The notes below the pieces were generated by a model that saw only the letters and a program-made list of their open reading frames with translations, ran no database searches and had not been told where the DNA came from. Made by a program: the position numbers and the translations under genes. Shown here in pieces: positions 1-5,386 of a stretch of DNA of 5,386 nucleotides (its first letter is position 1; each line of letters opens with the position of its first letter). The stretch is from an uncultured Gemmatimonadota bacterium. Its GTDB lineage: Bacteria > Gemmatimonadota > Gemmatimonadetes > Gemmatimonadales > GWC2-71-9. The stretch lies in the NCBI GenBank assembly GCA_946479805.1, contig CAMLHP010000143.1, positions 1 to 5,386 of the forward strand. The letters are read 5' to 3'.

Positions 1-951
1 GCGTCGGCCGACCTCCGCGAGTTCACCAATTTCGACTTCGGCAACTCGCGCGGCATCGACGTCCGGCTTGACCGCCGGATCGGCAGCATCTTCAACGGAA
101 CCATCGCCTACAGCTATTCGTCGGCCAAGAACACCGGTTCCGACCCGAACACCTACCTCCGGTTCGGCTCGCGGGTGCTCAATGCCCTGTCCGGCGGTAA
201 CCAGCCGCCGCCGCAGGCGACGGCAGCCACGGACCTGAGCCGTCCGCACAACCTCGCGGGCGCGTTCTCGATCGCCTTCCCGAATGACTTCCAGGAAGGA
301 ACCACGATTGGTTCGCTGCTGCAGGACTTCGGGGTGTTCGGCACCTTCCGGTTCGCCAGCGGCACCGCCTACACCAAGTGCGAGGACGCCGGCGGCAACG
401 AGAGCACCCTGAGCGGCAGCGTCTGCGCCCGGGGCGGCTTCGAGGGTGGGCTCAACACCGCCCGCCTGCCCGGGTTCAAGCAGTTCGACCTGCGGTTCAC
501 CAAGGGACTCGCACTGGGCGGCCTGGACCTGACGGCGTACCTCGACGTGCGGAACGTGCTCAACTTCCGCAACGTGCTCCAGGTGTTCGTGACCACCGAT
601 GACGTGGTCAGCTCGCTTGACCGTGAACGTACGGTCAACGATCAGTTCGACAGCTGGAACTCCGAGGCCACCGCCAACGGCATCCTGCTTGACAACGGTG
701 ACATCGACTTCCGCTTCGACGGTGCCGGAAACGCCGGCTGCGCCACCTACGTGACGACCAACGGAAATGGCGGCGCACCAAGCTGCATCTACATGATCCG
801 GACCGAGGAGCGCTGGGGCGATGGTGACCACCTCTTCACGGTTGCGGAGCAGCAGCGAGTGGCCAATGCGTCATACGAAGTCGGCCGTGGAGAGTACGCG
901 TTCTACGGTGACGGCCGCCGGATGCGGCTGGGCTTCGAGCTCAATTTCTGA
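1..951 (+). CDS. TonB-dependent outer-membrane receptor, C-terminal part (5' end outside window)
   Basis: The reading frame is open from base 1 and stops with TGA at 949-951, giving 316 residues; the signal peptide, plug and most of the barrel lie upstream. Seen: alternating-polarity strands such as RGIDVRLDRRIGSIFNGTIA near the start, DLSRPHNL (about residues 76-83), RLPGFKQFDLRFTKGL (155-170), DLTAYLDVRNVLNFRN (176-191) and a final strand RRMRLGFELNF ending in Phe. Known: the 'RLPGF..FDLR.tK' and 'D.RNvlNfrN' stretches and the terminal aromatic residue are typical of large TonB-dependent receptors of the Oar/carboxypeptidase-regulatory-like type in the FCB group; the last strand carries the signal for the BAM insertion machinery. 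Inferred role: energy-dependent uptake or binding of an unknown ligand at the outer membrane. About 115 residues separate the last two recognisable strands, consistent with a long surface loop. Four cysteines form two pairs (127/142 and 247/262), each with 14 residues between. Family is fairly certain, substrate unknown. Confidence 0.88.
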   Translation, partial: ASADLREFTNFDFGNSRGIDVRLDRRIGSIFNGTIAYSYSSAKNTGSDPNTYLRFGSRVLNALSGGNQPPPQATAATDLSRPHNLAGAFSIAFPNDFQEGTTIGSLLQDFGVFGTFRFASGTAYTKCEDAGGNESTLSGSVCARGGFEGGLNTARLPGFKQFDLRFTKGLALGGLDLTAYLDVRNVLNFRNVLQVFVTTDDVVSSLDRERTVNDQFDSWNSEATANGILLDNGDIDFRFDGAGNAGCATYVTTNGNGGAPSCIYMIRTEERWGDGDHLFTVAEQQRVANASYEVGRGEYAFYGDGRRMRLGFELNF

Positions 952-952
952 T

Positions 953-1024
953 GTCTCCGGAGACGGACACCGGCCGGCCGCGAGGTTTGCGGCCGGGCGG
1001 GGCCCGGCTCCCCGCTATTTCATT
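953..1024 (+). promoter_or_regulatory. Structured intergenic spacer: GC-rich hairpins plus T-rich run, possible attenuator or weak terminator
   Basis: The 86-base gap between receptor and large-protein genes contains several inverted repeats. 953-964 is a perfect 12-base palindrome (GTCTCCGGAGAC). 974-981 pairs with 989-996 (8 bp, 7-base loop). 997-1002 pairs with 1010-1015 (6 bp, 7-base loop) and is followed by TATTTCATT at 1016-1024. An alternative stem, 993-998 with 1002-1007 (6 bp, 3-base loop), would disrupt both of the latter two. A GC stem followed by a T-rich run resembles an intrinsic terminator, but the T-run is interrupted, so partial read-through or attenuation is more likely than full termination. 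No convincing -35/-10 pair was seen. In GC-rich DNA some of this pairing is expected by chance. Confidence 0.4.
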
Positions 1025-1025
1025 C

Positions 1026-1033
1026 GGAGAGGA
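1026..1033 (+). promoter_or_regulatory. Ribosome binding site of the large secreted protein
   Basis: GGAGAGGA contains two overlapping Shine-Dalgarno-like cores (GGAG and GAGGA) and lies 4 bases before the ATG at 1038, with 8 bases between the first GGAG and the ATG. It decides the start: the alternative in-frame ATG at 951, which overlaps the receptor stop codon, has no comparable site, and it would bury the signal peptide behind 29 unusual Arg/Pro/Gly-rich residues. Confidence 0.75.
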
Positions 1034-1037
1034 CGCA

Positions 1038-4000
1038 ATGCACTCACGTTTCAGTAAGAGGGGAGCGCTGATCGGCGGTCTTCTCGCCCTGGTCCTGGCG
1101 GTCATGCTGCCGGCTGTGGCGAGTGCCGTTCCGGAGGCGGGCGCCAAGCAGCGGGGATTCCGGCTGTTTGCCCGAAGCCTCGGCGCGATCACGGTCAACC
1201 GGATCTACTGCGGTCTCGCCACCACCGGCGAGGTCTGCGTGGACTCCAACAACTCGTCCACCATCGGCGGCGGATTCTGGCCCAAGGGCACTGCGGACCA
1301 GTACGTGTTCAATTCGGGCCTCCAGGTCGCCGGCATCATCGACCCGGCAGCGGGAGCGGGCAATCCGTGGTCCGGAGACACGACCGGTGGATTCTTCTTC
1401 GACCCGAAGGGCACCACGCAGCACGGCCTTCAGGTCGAGCCGATCTACAACTCGCAGAACCCGGAAGACTTCGCCGCATGGCCTGAAGCTGCCAACGTTC
1501 CGTTCGGCGACGCCGTGGGCGACCTTTACTTCCCGCTGCTGCAGGGACGCAAGAGCGCCTCGCAGGGCGACGTGTGGTGGATTTCCTGGGAAGGCAATCC
1601 GGGCCAGGCTTCCGGCCGCCCGCACCCGCTGGGCATCGCGGTGGAGCAGCGGGGCATGGGGTGGAACTACCCGACCGGCAATGAAGACATCATTTACTTC
1701 ACGTACACGTTCTACAACATCACCTCGCTGAACGAGGCCGATTACGCTGCGATCCGGCCCGGGATGCGGGAGATCATGATTGCGCGGGCCAATGACTTCC
1801 ACGCGCTCAACAACGCGGCGTTCGGCATTGACCTGCCGGATGAGGGCTACACCATCACCGACATGTACGCCGCCTTCGGCGCTGACATGGACGTGGGTGA
1901 CGCGGGCGAGAACTACGCGACCGTACAGCTGCCGTTCGCCCTGGGCAACACCTATACGGCCGCCTTTGACCAGCCGGCCGGATGGACCTTTGACCCGGGC
2001 ATTTTTGCCCCACCCTTCTTCAAGGGCGTGGGCTTCGTAGGCGTCAAGTACCTGTCTAGCCCGACCGGAGCTGGCGAGATCAACCTGTTCTCCAACACCA
2101 TCAACGGCGGATCATTCGGCGACGCCCGCAACACTACCCAGCTGTGGCGCTATCTCTCGGGCAACATCAGCCCGGCAGCAGGCGACGCGCCGTGTGAGCA
2201 GGGTCCGCCGCAGGTTACCAAGCTCTGCTACATCAACAACGGCGACCGCGATGACATGCGGTTCTTCCAGAGCTCGACCGCGCTCGAGCTCGGACCGGGC
2301 GAGTTCGGAACCATCGTGGTGGCCTACATCTTCGCCCCGCCGGTAGCGGTCACTTCGTTCGTGCCCGGCGGCGACCAGAAGCCTGGCGACCCGCTCCGGT
2401 TTGCCAGCCCGACCCAGCTTGCGTCCATCGGCGCGAACATGGTGGATTCCCTGGCCGGCTTCCTCGACTACACGGACGGTAACAGCGACGGAATCGCGCA
2501 GCAGGATGAATACGTGGTCGTTCCTGGCTCGCTGCTGGGCAAGGCACTCGTGGCCCAGTCGGTGTTCGACAACAAGTTCCTGTTGCCGTTCGCGCCCGAA
2601 GCGCCGGAGTTCTTCCTGGTGCCGGGTGACGACCAGGTCAGCGTCCTCTGGAGGCCATCGGCTTCCGAAGCCACCGGCGATGCGTTCTTCAACATTGCAT
2701 CGCAGGCCACCGAGACCCCTCCGGGCGGCGGCGCAGAGGTTCCCAACGCGTTGTACGACCCGAACTACCGCCAGCGCGACGTGGAAGGGTACCGGGTGTA
2801 CCGGGGACGGGTTGATGCACCGAACTCACTGACACTGCTGGCGCAGTTCGATTATGCCGGCACGGTCATCAACGACTTTACCGGCAGCATCAACCCGGTG
2901 AATACCTGCTCACCCGACCTGGGCATCTTCACCGACTGCCCGGCGGCATATGACCCGCTGGAGTTTGCGCCGGGTGTCGCACGGACAGTCTCCTATGAGG
3001 TTCCGCTGGTCGCGACCGATGGACCGATCATCCAGGTCAAGTCGGGCGGCCGCACGGTGCTGGCCGACAGCACGGCCTTCGTTCTCATCGCTGACACCGC
3101 GGTGACCGGCCTGGCCTCGGGATTCCCCGCGCTGAGCGACAACGGCGTGCCGTTCATCTACGTGGACCAGGCGGTTCGCAACAACTTCCGCTACTTCTAC
3201 TCGGTCACGGCATTCGACGTCAACTCGTTCGCCTCGGGCCCGTCGAGCCTCGAGTCGCCCCGCATCACGCGGTCAGTGACACCGGGTGTGAGCGCGACCA
3301 ATGCGCAGTATGACATCACCACAAGCACGTCAGTCTGGGGCCGGGGCGAGGAGCTGACCGACAACGCCCTGCCCACGATCGACCCCGCGACTGGTGTCTT
3401 CAGCAAGGCCTTTCCGCCAGCCAACGGCTGGAGTGCGGAGTTCAGCGGCTATGTGCAGCAGATTGTGAGCGGACCGGGGGCAGTCGTGGTCCGGCTGGAC
3501 AGCCTGCATCTGGGCAGCGCCTACAATAATGTGCCGGGCGTGTACTTCCTCACGATCAACCCGGGACAGCCGTCGGAGGCGCACGTCTCGTTCAACCTCG
3601 CGATGGCCAATACCGGCGGCAATACCCAGTCCACCACGGTGAACTTCGCAGGAGCGGCGGTCAATCCGGTGCAGGCGGCCAACTTCGGCGTGGACGGTGA
3701 CTTCGTCCTTGGCGCCGCGATTACAGCCGAAATGCCGGCCGACTACTGGACCACAGTCCAGAGCCGCGGCTGCGTGAACAGCGCCGAGGGCTTCACCAAC
3801 GCTGACGGCGCCAATGAGTGCAGCTACAACGGCTCCCGGTGGTTCGACGGAGATGTGGAGACGGCCGCGCACCCGACCGCTGGCAACCTCGAAGTCAATG
3901 ACTTCGGGTTCCCGGAAGGGGACATCGCGTCCTACAACAACGCCGGCACCCTCGCCGGAGTCACCACGATCTACGAGGCTCACTCGTATACCACAACCCA

Positions 4001-4919
4001 GACCACCTGGCGCAACGTCGAGGCCATCATAGGCTTCGCGGCTCGCGCAGCGGATATAAAGGTGTACTGGGGTGGCGGCGGCGTGGTTGACTCGGTTATC
4101 GACGTCACTCACAATGTCGTGGTTCCGTTCGATACCGCCGCCGGCGGCAGCTGGGGCTTCGTCGATCCGGCGGCTCCATCGACCGACGCTCGGCCGGCGG
4201 TTGCATCGCTGTTCGACTTCGGCTGCGTGTATCCGATCAACCAGTTCAGCACGCTGATCAACTGCGGTGGCCAGACCAACCTGAAGCCGGTCGCAACCCT
4301 GGACCAGGTGATCGTGGTGGGTGGTTCGCCGATGTCGGCCCAGGCTGCACGGGCCCCGCAGCCCAACCCGGGCTTCGTCATGTACATCGCCGGGCACGTA
4401 TACACGTTCGAGATGGCATCATTGCCCGCCGACGGCACCGTCTGGACCATGCGCGGTTACACCGGTGGCGGCCTCACCGGTGGCCAGGGTTCGGCCGGGG
4501 ACGAGGGCCCGTATGTGTACAACGAAGTGCGGCCCCGGCCCTTCACCGCGGTCGGCGCCGAAGTGCACCTGGACTTCGACGCCACCAACGTGGCGGGACT
4601 GCCGACGCTGGCAGACCTGGATCGGGTCCACACGGTGCCTGACCCGTACTATGTGACCAACGAGTTCGAGCAGACCACGGACAACAAGGTTCTCCAGTTC
4701 GTGAACCTGCCGAACGCCGCGACGATCCGGATCTACTCATCCAGCGGCATCCTGGTCCAGGTCATTGAGCACAACACCGCCAACGCGGACGGTACGGCGA
4801 CGTGGAACCTGCTGAACCGGAACGACCAGGTTGTGGCAAGCGGTGTGTACTTCTATCACATCGAGGCGGGCGATGCCCGCCGGGTCGGCCGGTTCACCGT
4901 CGTGAACTTCGCCCAGTAG
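1038..4919 (+). CDS. Large secreted/surface protein with fibronectin-III-like module and FlgD/T9SS-like C-terminal domain
   Basis: This 1293-residue protein starts at ATG 1038, chosen for its ribosome binding site and the immediate signal peptide: positive N terminus (HSRFSKR), hydrophobic core (residues 9-24), and likely cleavage after AVASA at 30/31. Regions in order: a conserved-looking N-terminal part with GGGFWPKG (77-84), NSGLQVAGIID (92-102), QGDVWWISWEGNPG (176-189) and GNEDIIYFTYTFYNIT (214-229); an EF-hand-like loop DGNSDGIAQQDE (480-491); a fibronectin-III-like module (about 520-742) with GYRVYRG (584-590) and YFYSVTAFD (719-727), interrupted by an insertion of about 110 residues; an unrecognised region (about 745-1190); and a C-terminal domain (1197-1293) beginning VHTVPDPYY, with TIRIYSSSGILV, VASGVYFYHIEAG and a terminal GRFTVVN. 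Known: this C-terminal pattern matches the FlgD-Ig-like/type A T9SS sorting fold common in FCB bacteria. Its ten cysteines fall in five close pairs. No catalytic motif was recognised. Inferred: an exported, probably surface-attached or secreted structural or binding protein, working with the flanking outer-membrane proteins. Export is strongly supported; function is unknown. Confidence 0.93.
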   Translation: MHSRFSKRGALIGGLLALVLAVMLPAVASAVPEAGAKQRGFRLFARSLGAITVNRIYCGLATTGEVCVDSNNSSTIGGGFWPKGTADQYVFNSGLQVAGIIDPAAGAGNPWSGDTTGGFFFDPKGTTQHGLQVEPIYNSQNPEDFAAWPEAANVPFGDAVGDLYFPLLQGRKSASQGDVWWISWEGNPGQASGRPHPLGIAVEQRGMGWNYPTGNEDIIYFTYTFYNITSLNEADYAAIRPGMREIMIARANDFHALNNAAFGIDLPDEGYTITDMYAAFGADMDVGDAGENYATVQLPFALGNTYTAAFDQPAGWTFDPGIFAPPFFKGVGFVGVKYLSSPTGAGEINLFSNTINGGSFGDARNTTQLWRYLSGNISPAAGDAPCEQGPPQVTKLCYINNGDRDDMRFFQSSTALELGPGEFGTIVVAYIFAPPVAVTSFVPGGDQKPGDPLRFASPTQLASIGANMVDSLAGFLDYTDGNSDGIAQQDEYVVVPGSLLGKALVAQSVFDNKFLLPFAPEAPEFFLVPGDDQVSVLWRPSASEATGDAFFNIASQATETPPGGGAEVPNALYDPNYRQRDVEGYRVYRGRVDAPNSLTLLAQFDYAGTVINDFTGSINPVNTCSPDLGIFTDCPAAYDPLEFAPGVARTVSYEVPLVATDGPIIQVKSGGRTVLADSTAFVLIADTAVTGLASGFPALSDNGVPFIYVDQAVRNNFRYFYSVTAFDVNSFASGPSSLESPRITRSVTPGVSATNAQYDITTSTSVWGRGEELTDNALPTIDPATGVFSKAFPPANGWSAEFSGYVQQIVSGPGAVVVRLDSLHLGSAYNNVPGVYFLTINPGQPSEAHVSFNLAMANTGGNTQSTTVNFAGAAVNPVQAANFGVDGDFVLGAAITAEMPADYWTTVQSRGCVNSAEGFTNADGANECSYNGSRWFDGDVETAAHPTAGNLEVNDFGFPEGDIASYNNAGTLAGVTTIYEAHSYTTTQTTWRNVEAIIGFAARAADIKVYWGGGGVVDSVIDVTHNVVVPFDTAAGGSWGFVDPAAPSTDARPAVASLFDFGCVYPINQFSTLINCGGQTNLKPVATLDQVIVVGGSPMSAQAARAPQPNPGFVMYIAGHVYTFEMASLPADGTVWTMRGYTGGGLTGGQGSAGDEGPYVYNEVRPRPFTAVGAEVHLDFDATNVAGLPTLADLDRVHTVPDPYYVTNEFEQTTDNKVLQFVNLPNAATIRIYSSSGILVQVIEHNTANADGTATWNLLNRNDQVVASGVYFYHIEAGDARRVGRFTVVNFAQ

Positions 4920-4925
4920 CCCAAT

Positions 4926-4955
4926 GGGGGAGAGCGGCATCCGCCGCTCTCCTCC
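4926..4955 (+). terminator. Strong intercistronic hairpin without a U-tract
   Basis: Bases 4926-4938 pair with 4943-4955: 13 base pairs with one G-U wobble (4928/4953) and a 4-base loop ATCC. The inner 10 bp (GGAGAGCGGC with GCCGCTCTCC) are perfect. The stem begins 7 bases after the stop codon of the large gene and ends 6 bases before the AGGAG of the next gene. No T-run follows (next bases GCATCCAGG), so a classic intrinsic terminator is doubtful. Alternatives are a 3' stabilising structure, a processing or partial-termination site lowering expression of the downstream gene, or a structure influencing its translation. The hairpin itself is certain; its role is inferred. Confidence 0.55.
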
Positions 4956-4961
4956 GCATCC

Positions 4962-4966
4962 AGGAG
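4962..4966 (+). promoter_or_regulatory. Ribosome binding site of the PorV-like gene
   Basis: AGGAG with 11 bases between it and the ATG at 4978, slightly longer than the usual spacing. It lies just downstream of the 4926-4955 hairpin, so it stays single-stranded when the hairpin forms. Confidence 0.65.
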
Positions 4967-4977
4967 ATCAGAAGCTT

Positions 4978-5386
4978 ATGAGTCAGTTCAACGCAACACG
5001 CTTCGCCCTGGTCGTGGCGCTCCTGGGCTTCCTGCCCGCGGGACTCGCTGCGCAGGAGTCGAACCAGGACGCGAACCAGGACAACACCGGATACGGCACC
5101 ACGGCAGCGGAATTCCTGCTGTTCGGTGCCGGCGCCCGGGGTGTGGCGCTCGGTGGCGCCTATCCGGCGATATCCACCGACGCCAGCTCGCTGTACTACA
5201 ACCCGGCCGGCGCCGCCCTGATGTCGCGGCCCTCGGCCATGGTCAGCACCTACGAGTATGTGGCGGATACGCGGTACAGCTGGGCCGGCGTGGCGTTCCC
5301 CTTCAGCGGGGGCACCACGACGTTCGGCGCCCAGATCGGCACCTTCGGTTTCGGGGACCAGCCGGTCTACACCGCCGACCAGCCGG
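4978..5386 (+). CDS. PorV/PorQ-family outer-membrane protein, N-terminal part (3' end outside window)
   Basis: ATG at 4978 opens a frame that runs off the window end after 136 codons and one base. Residues 1-25 form a signal peptide (hydrophobic ALVVALLGFLPAGLA, likely cleavage GLAA/Q at 25/26). A short polar linker with repeated NQD follows. Residues 46-82 carry the family signature: FLLFGAGARGVALGGAY (46-62), then DASSLYYNPAGAA (68-80). Known: the pattern 'FL.iG.GAR...mGgA...a..Da.al.yNPAGla' marks the PorV/PorQ family, FadL-like outer-membrane barrels; in Bacteroidota PorV shuttles type IX secretion cargo to the attachment complex. The following segments (SAMVSTYEYVADTRYSWAGV, TTTFGAQIGTF) look like early barrel strands. 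Placement directly after a gene whose product has a sorting-like C-terminal domain suggests a cargo/partner relation, but this is inference; members of the family outside Bacteroidota have no settled function. Family call is strong; role is tentative. Confidence 0.87.
   Translation, partial: MSQFNATRFALVVALLGFLPAGLAAQESNQDANQDNTGYGTTAAEFLLFGAGARGVALGGAYPAISTDASSLYYNPAGAALMSRPSAMVSTYEYVADTRYSWAGVAFPFSGGTTTFGAQIGTFGFGDQPVYTADQP
5061..5084 (+). repeat. Short 12-base tandem duplication in the PorV-like gene
   Basis: GAACCAGGACGC (5061-5072) is followed directly by GAACCAGGACAA (5073-5084), 10 of 12 bases identical. It encodes NQDANQDN in the polar linker just after the predicted signal-peptide cleavage site. 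Probably a small slippage duplication in a region tolerant of length change; no function is implied. Confidence 0.5.

Noticed and set aside
617..638. Inverted repeat TTGACCGT / ACGGTCAA with a 6-base spacer, operator-like
   Set aside because: It lies inside the receptor coding sequence; about one perfect 8-bp inverted repeat with a spacer up to 10 bases is expected by chance in a window this long.
951..1037. In-frame upstream ATG overlapping the receptor stop (TGATG), adding 29 residues to the large protein
   Set aside because: No ribosome binding site precedes it, the added residues are a Pro/Arg/Gly-rich translation of the hairpin region, and the ATG at 1038 has GGAGAGGA plus an immediate signal peptide. 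Translational coupling cannot be excluded but is not needed.
1123..1731. 202-codon plus-strand open frame in another phase
   Set aside because: Arg/Ser/Thr-rich out-of-frame reading of the large protein, whose own frame is supported by motifs and composition.
1044..1802. 252-codon open frame on the minus strand
   Set aside because: Antisense shadow of the signal peptide and conserved N-terminal region of the large protein; composition rich in Arg and Val with no family signature.
2475..2510. Dockerin domain of a cellulosome
   Set aside because: Only one calcium-loop-like motif is present and nothing else in the window suggests cohesins or glycoside hydrolases.
3330..4397. 355-codon open frame on the minus strand
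   Set aside because: Antisense to a well-supported coding region; the Arg/Val/Gly/His-rich translation has no recognisable domain, and long antisense frames are common opposite GC-rich genes.
1..5386. Window length of 5386 equals the phiX174 genome size
   Set aside because: Coincidence: the content is a GC-rich bacterial outer-membrane gene cluster with partial genes at both ends and no phage genes.

Overview
The window is GC-rich bacterial DNA with a strong preference for codons ending in G or C. It holds three genes on the + strand, probably one operon: the 3' end of a TonB-dependent outer-membrane receptor gene (1-951), a complete gene for a 1293-residue secreted multidomain protein (1038-4919), and the 5' end of a PorV/PorQ-family outer-membrane protein gene (4978-5386). 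The spacers are only 86 and 58 bases and neither shows a convincing promoter. No RNA genes, mobile elements, CRISPR arrays or metabolic genes are visible.

The proteins point to the Fibrobacterota-Chlorobi-Bacteroidota (FCB) superphylum. The evidence is an Oar/SusC-like receptor tail, a FlgD/type IX secretion (T9SS)-like C-terminal domain on the large protein, and the PorV/PorQ signature. High GC, signal peptides of the 'AAQ' kind and the style of the large protein (GGGFWPKG near its N terminus, QGDVWWISWEGNPG, a VPDPYY-led C-terminal domain) make Gemmatimonadota my best guess. This rests on family resemblance recalled from memory, not on a search.

Region by region: 1-951 encodes the last 316 residues of the receptor barrel, ending in the terminal Phe expected of an outer-membrane barrel. 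952-1037 is a spacer with stacked GC-rich inverted repeats, a short T-rich run and a ribosome binding site. 1038-4919 encodes the exported protein: signal peptide, conserved N-terminal region, a single EF-hand-like loop, a fibronectin-III-like module split by an insertion, a long unrecognised region, and a C-terminal sorting-like domain. 4920-4977 carries a strong 13-bp hairpin and the next ribosome binding site. 4978-5386 encodes a signal peptide and the first part of a PorV-like barrel.

Inferred joint role: all three products belong at or beyond the outer membrane. The receptor may import a ligand, the large protein may be a surface-displayed or secreted partner, and the PorV-like protein may help deliver or anchor it, as PorV does for T9SS cargo in Bacteroidota. 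The ligand is unknown. The most notable points are this receptor/cargo/PorV-like set, the strictly paired cysteines in both long proteins, and the RNA hairpins in both spacers.
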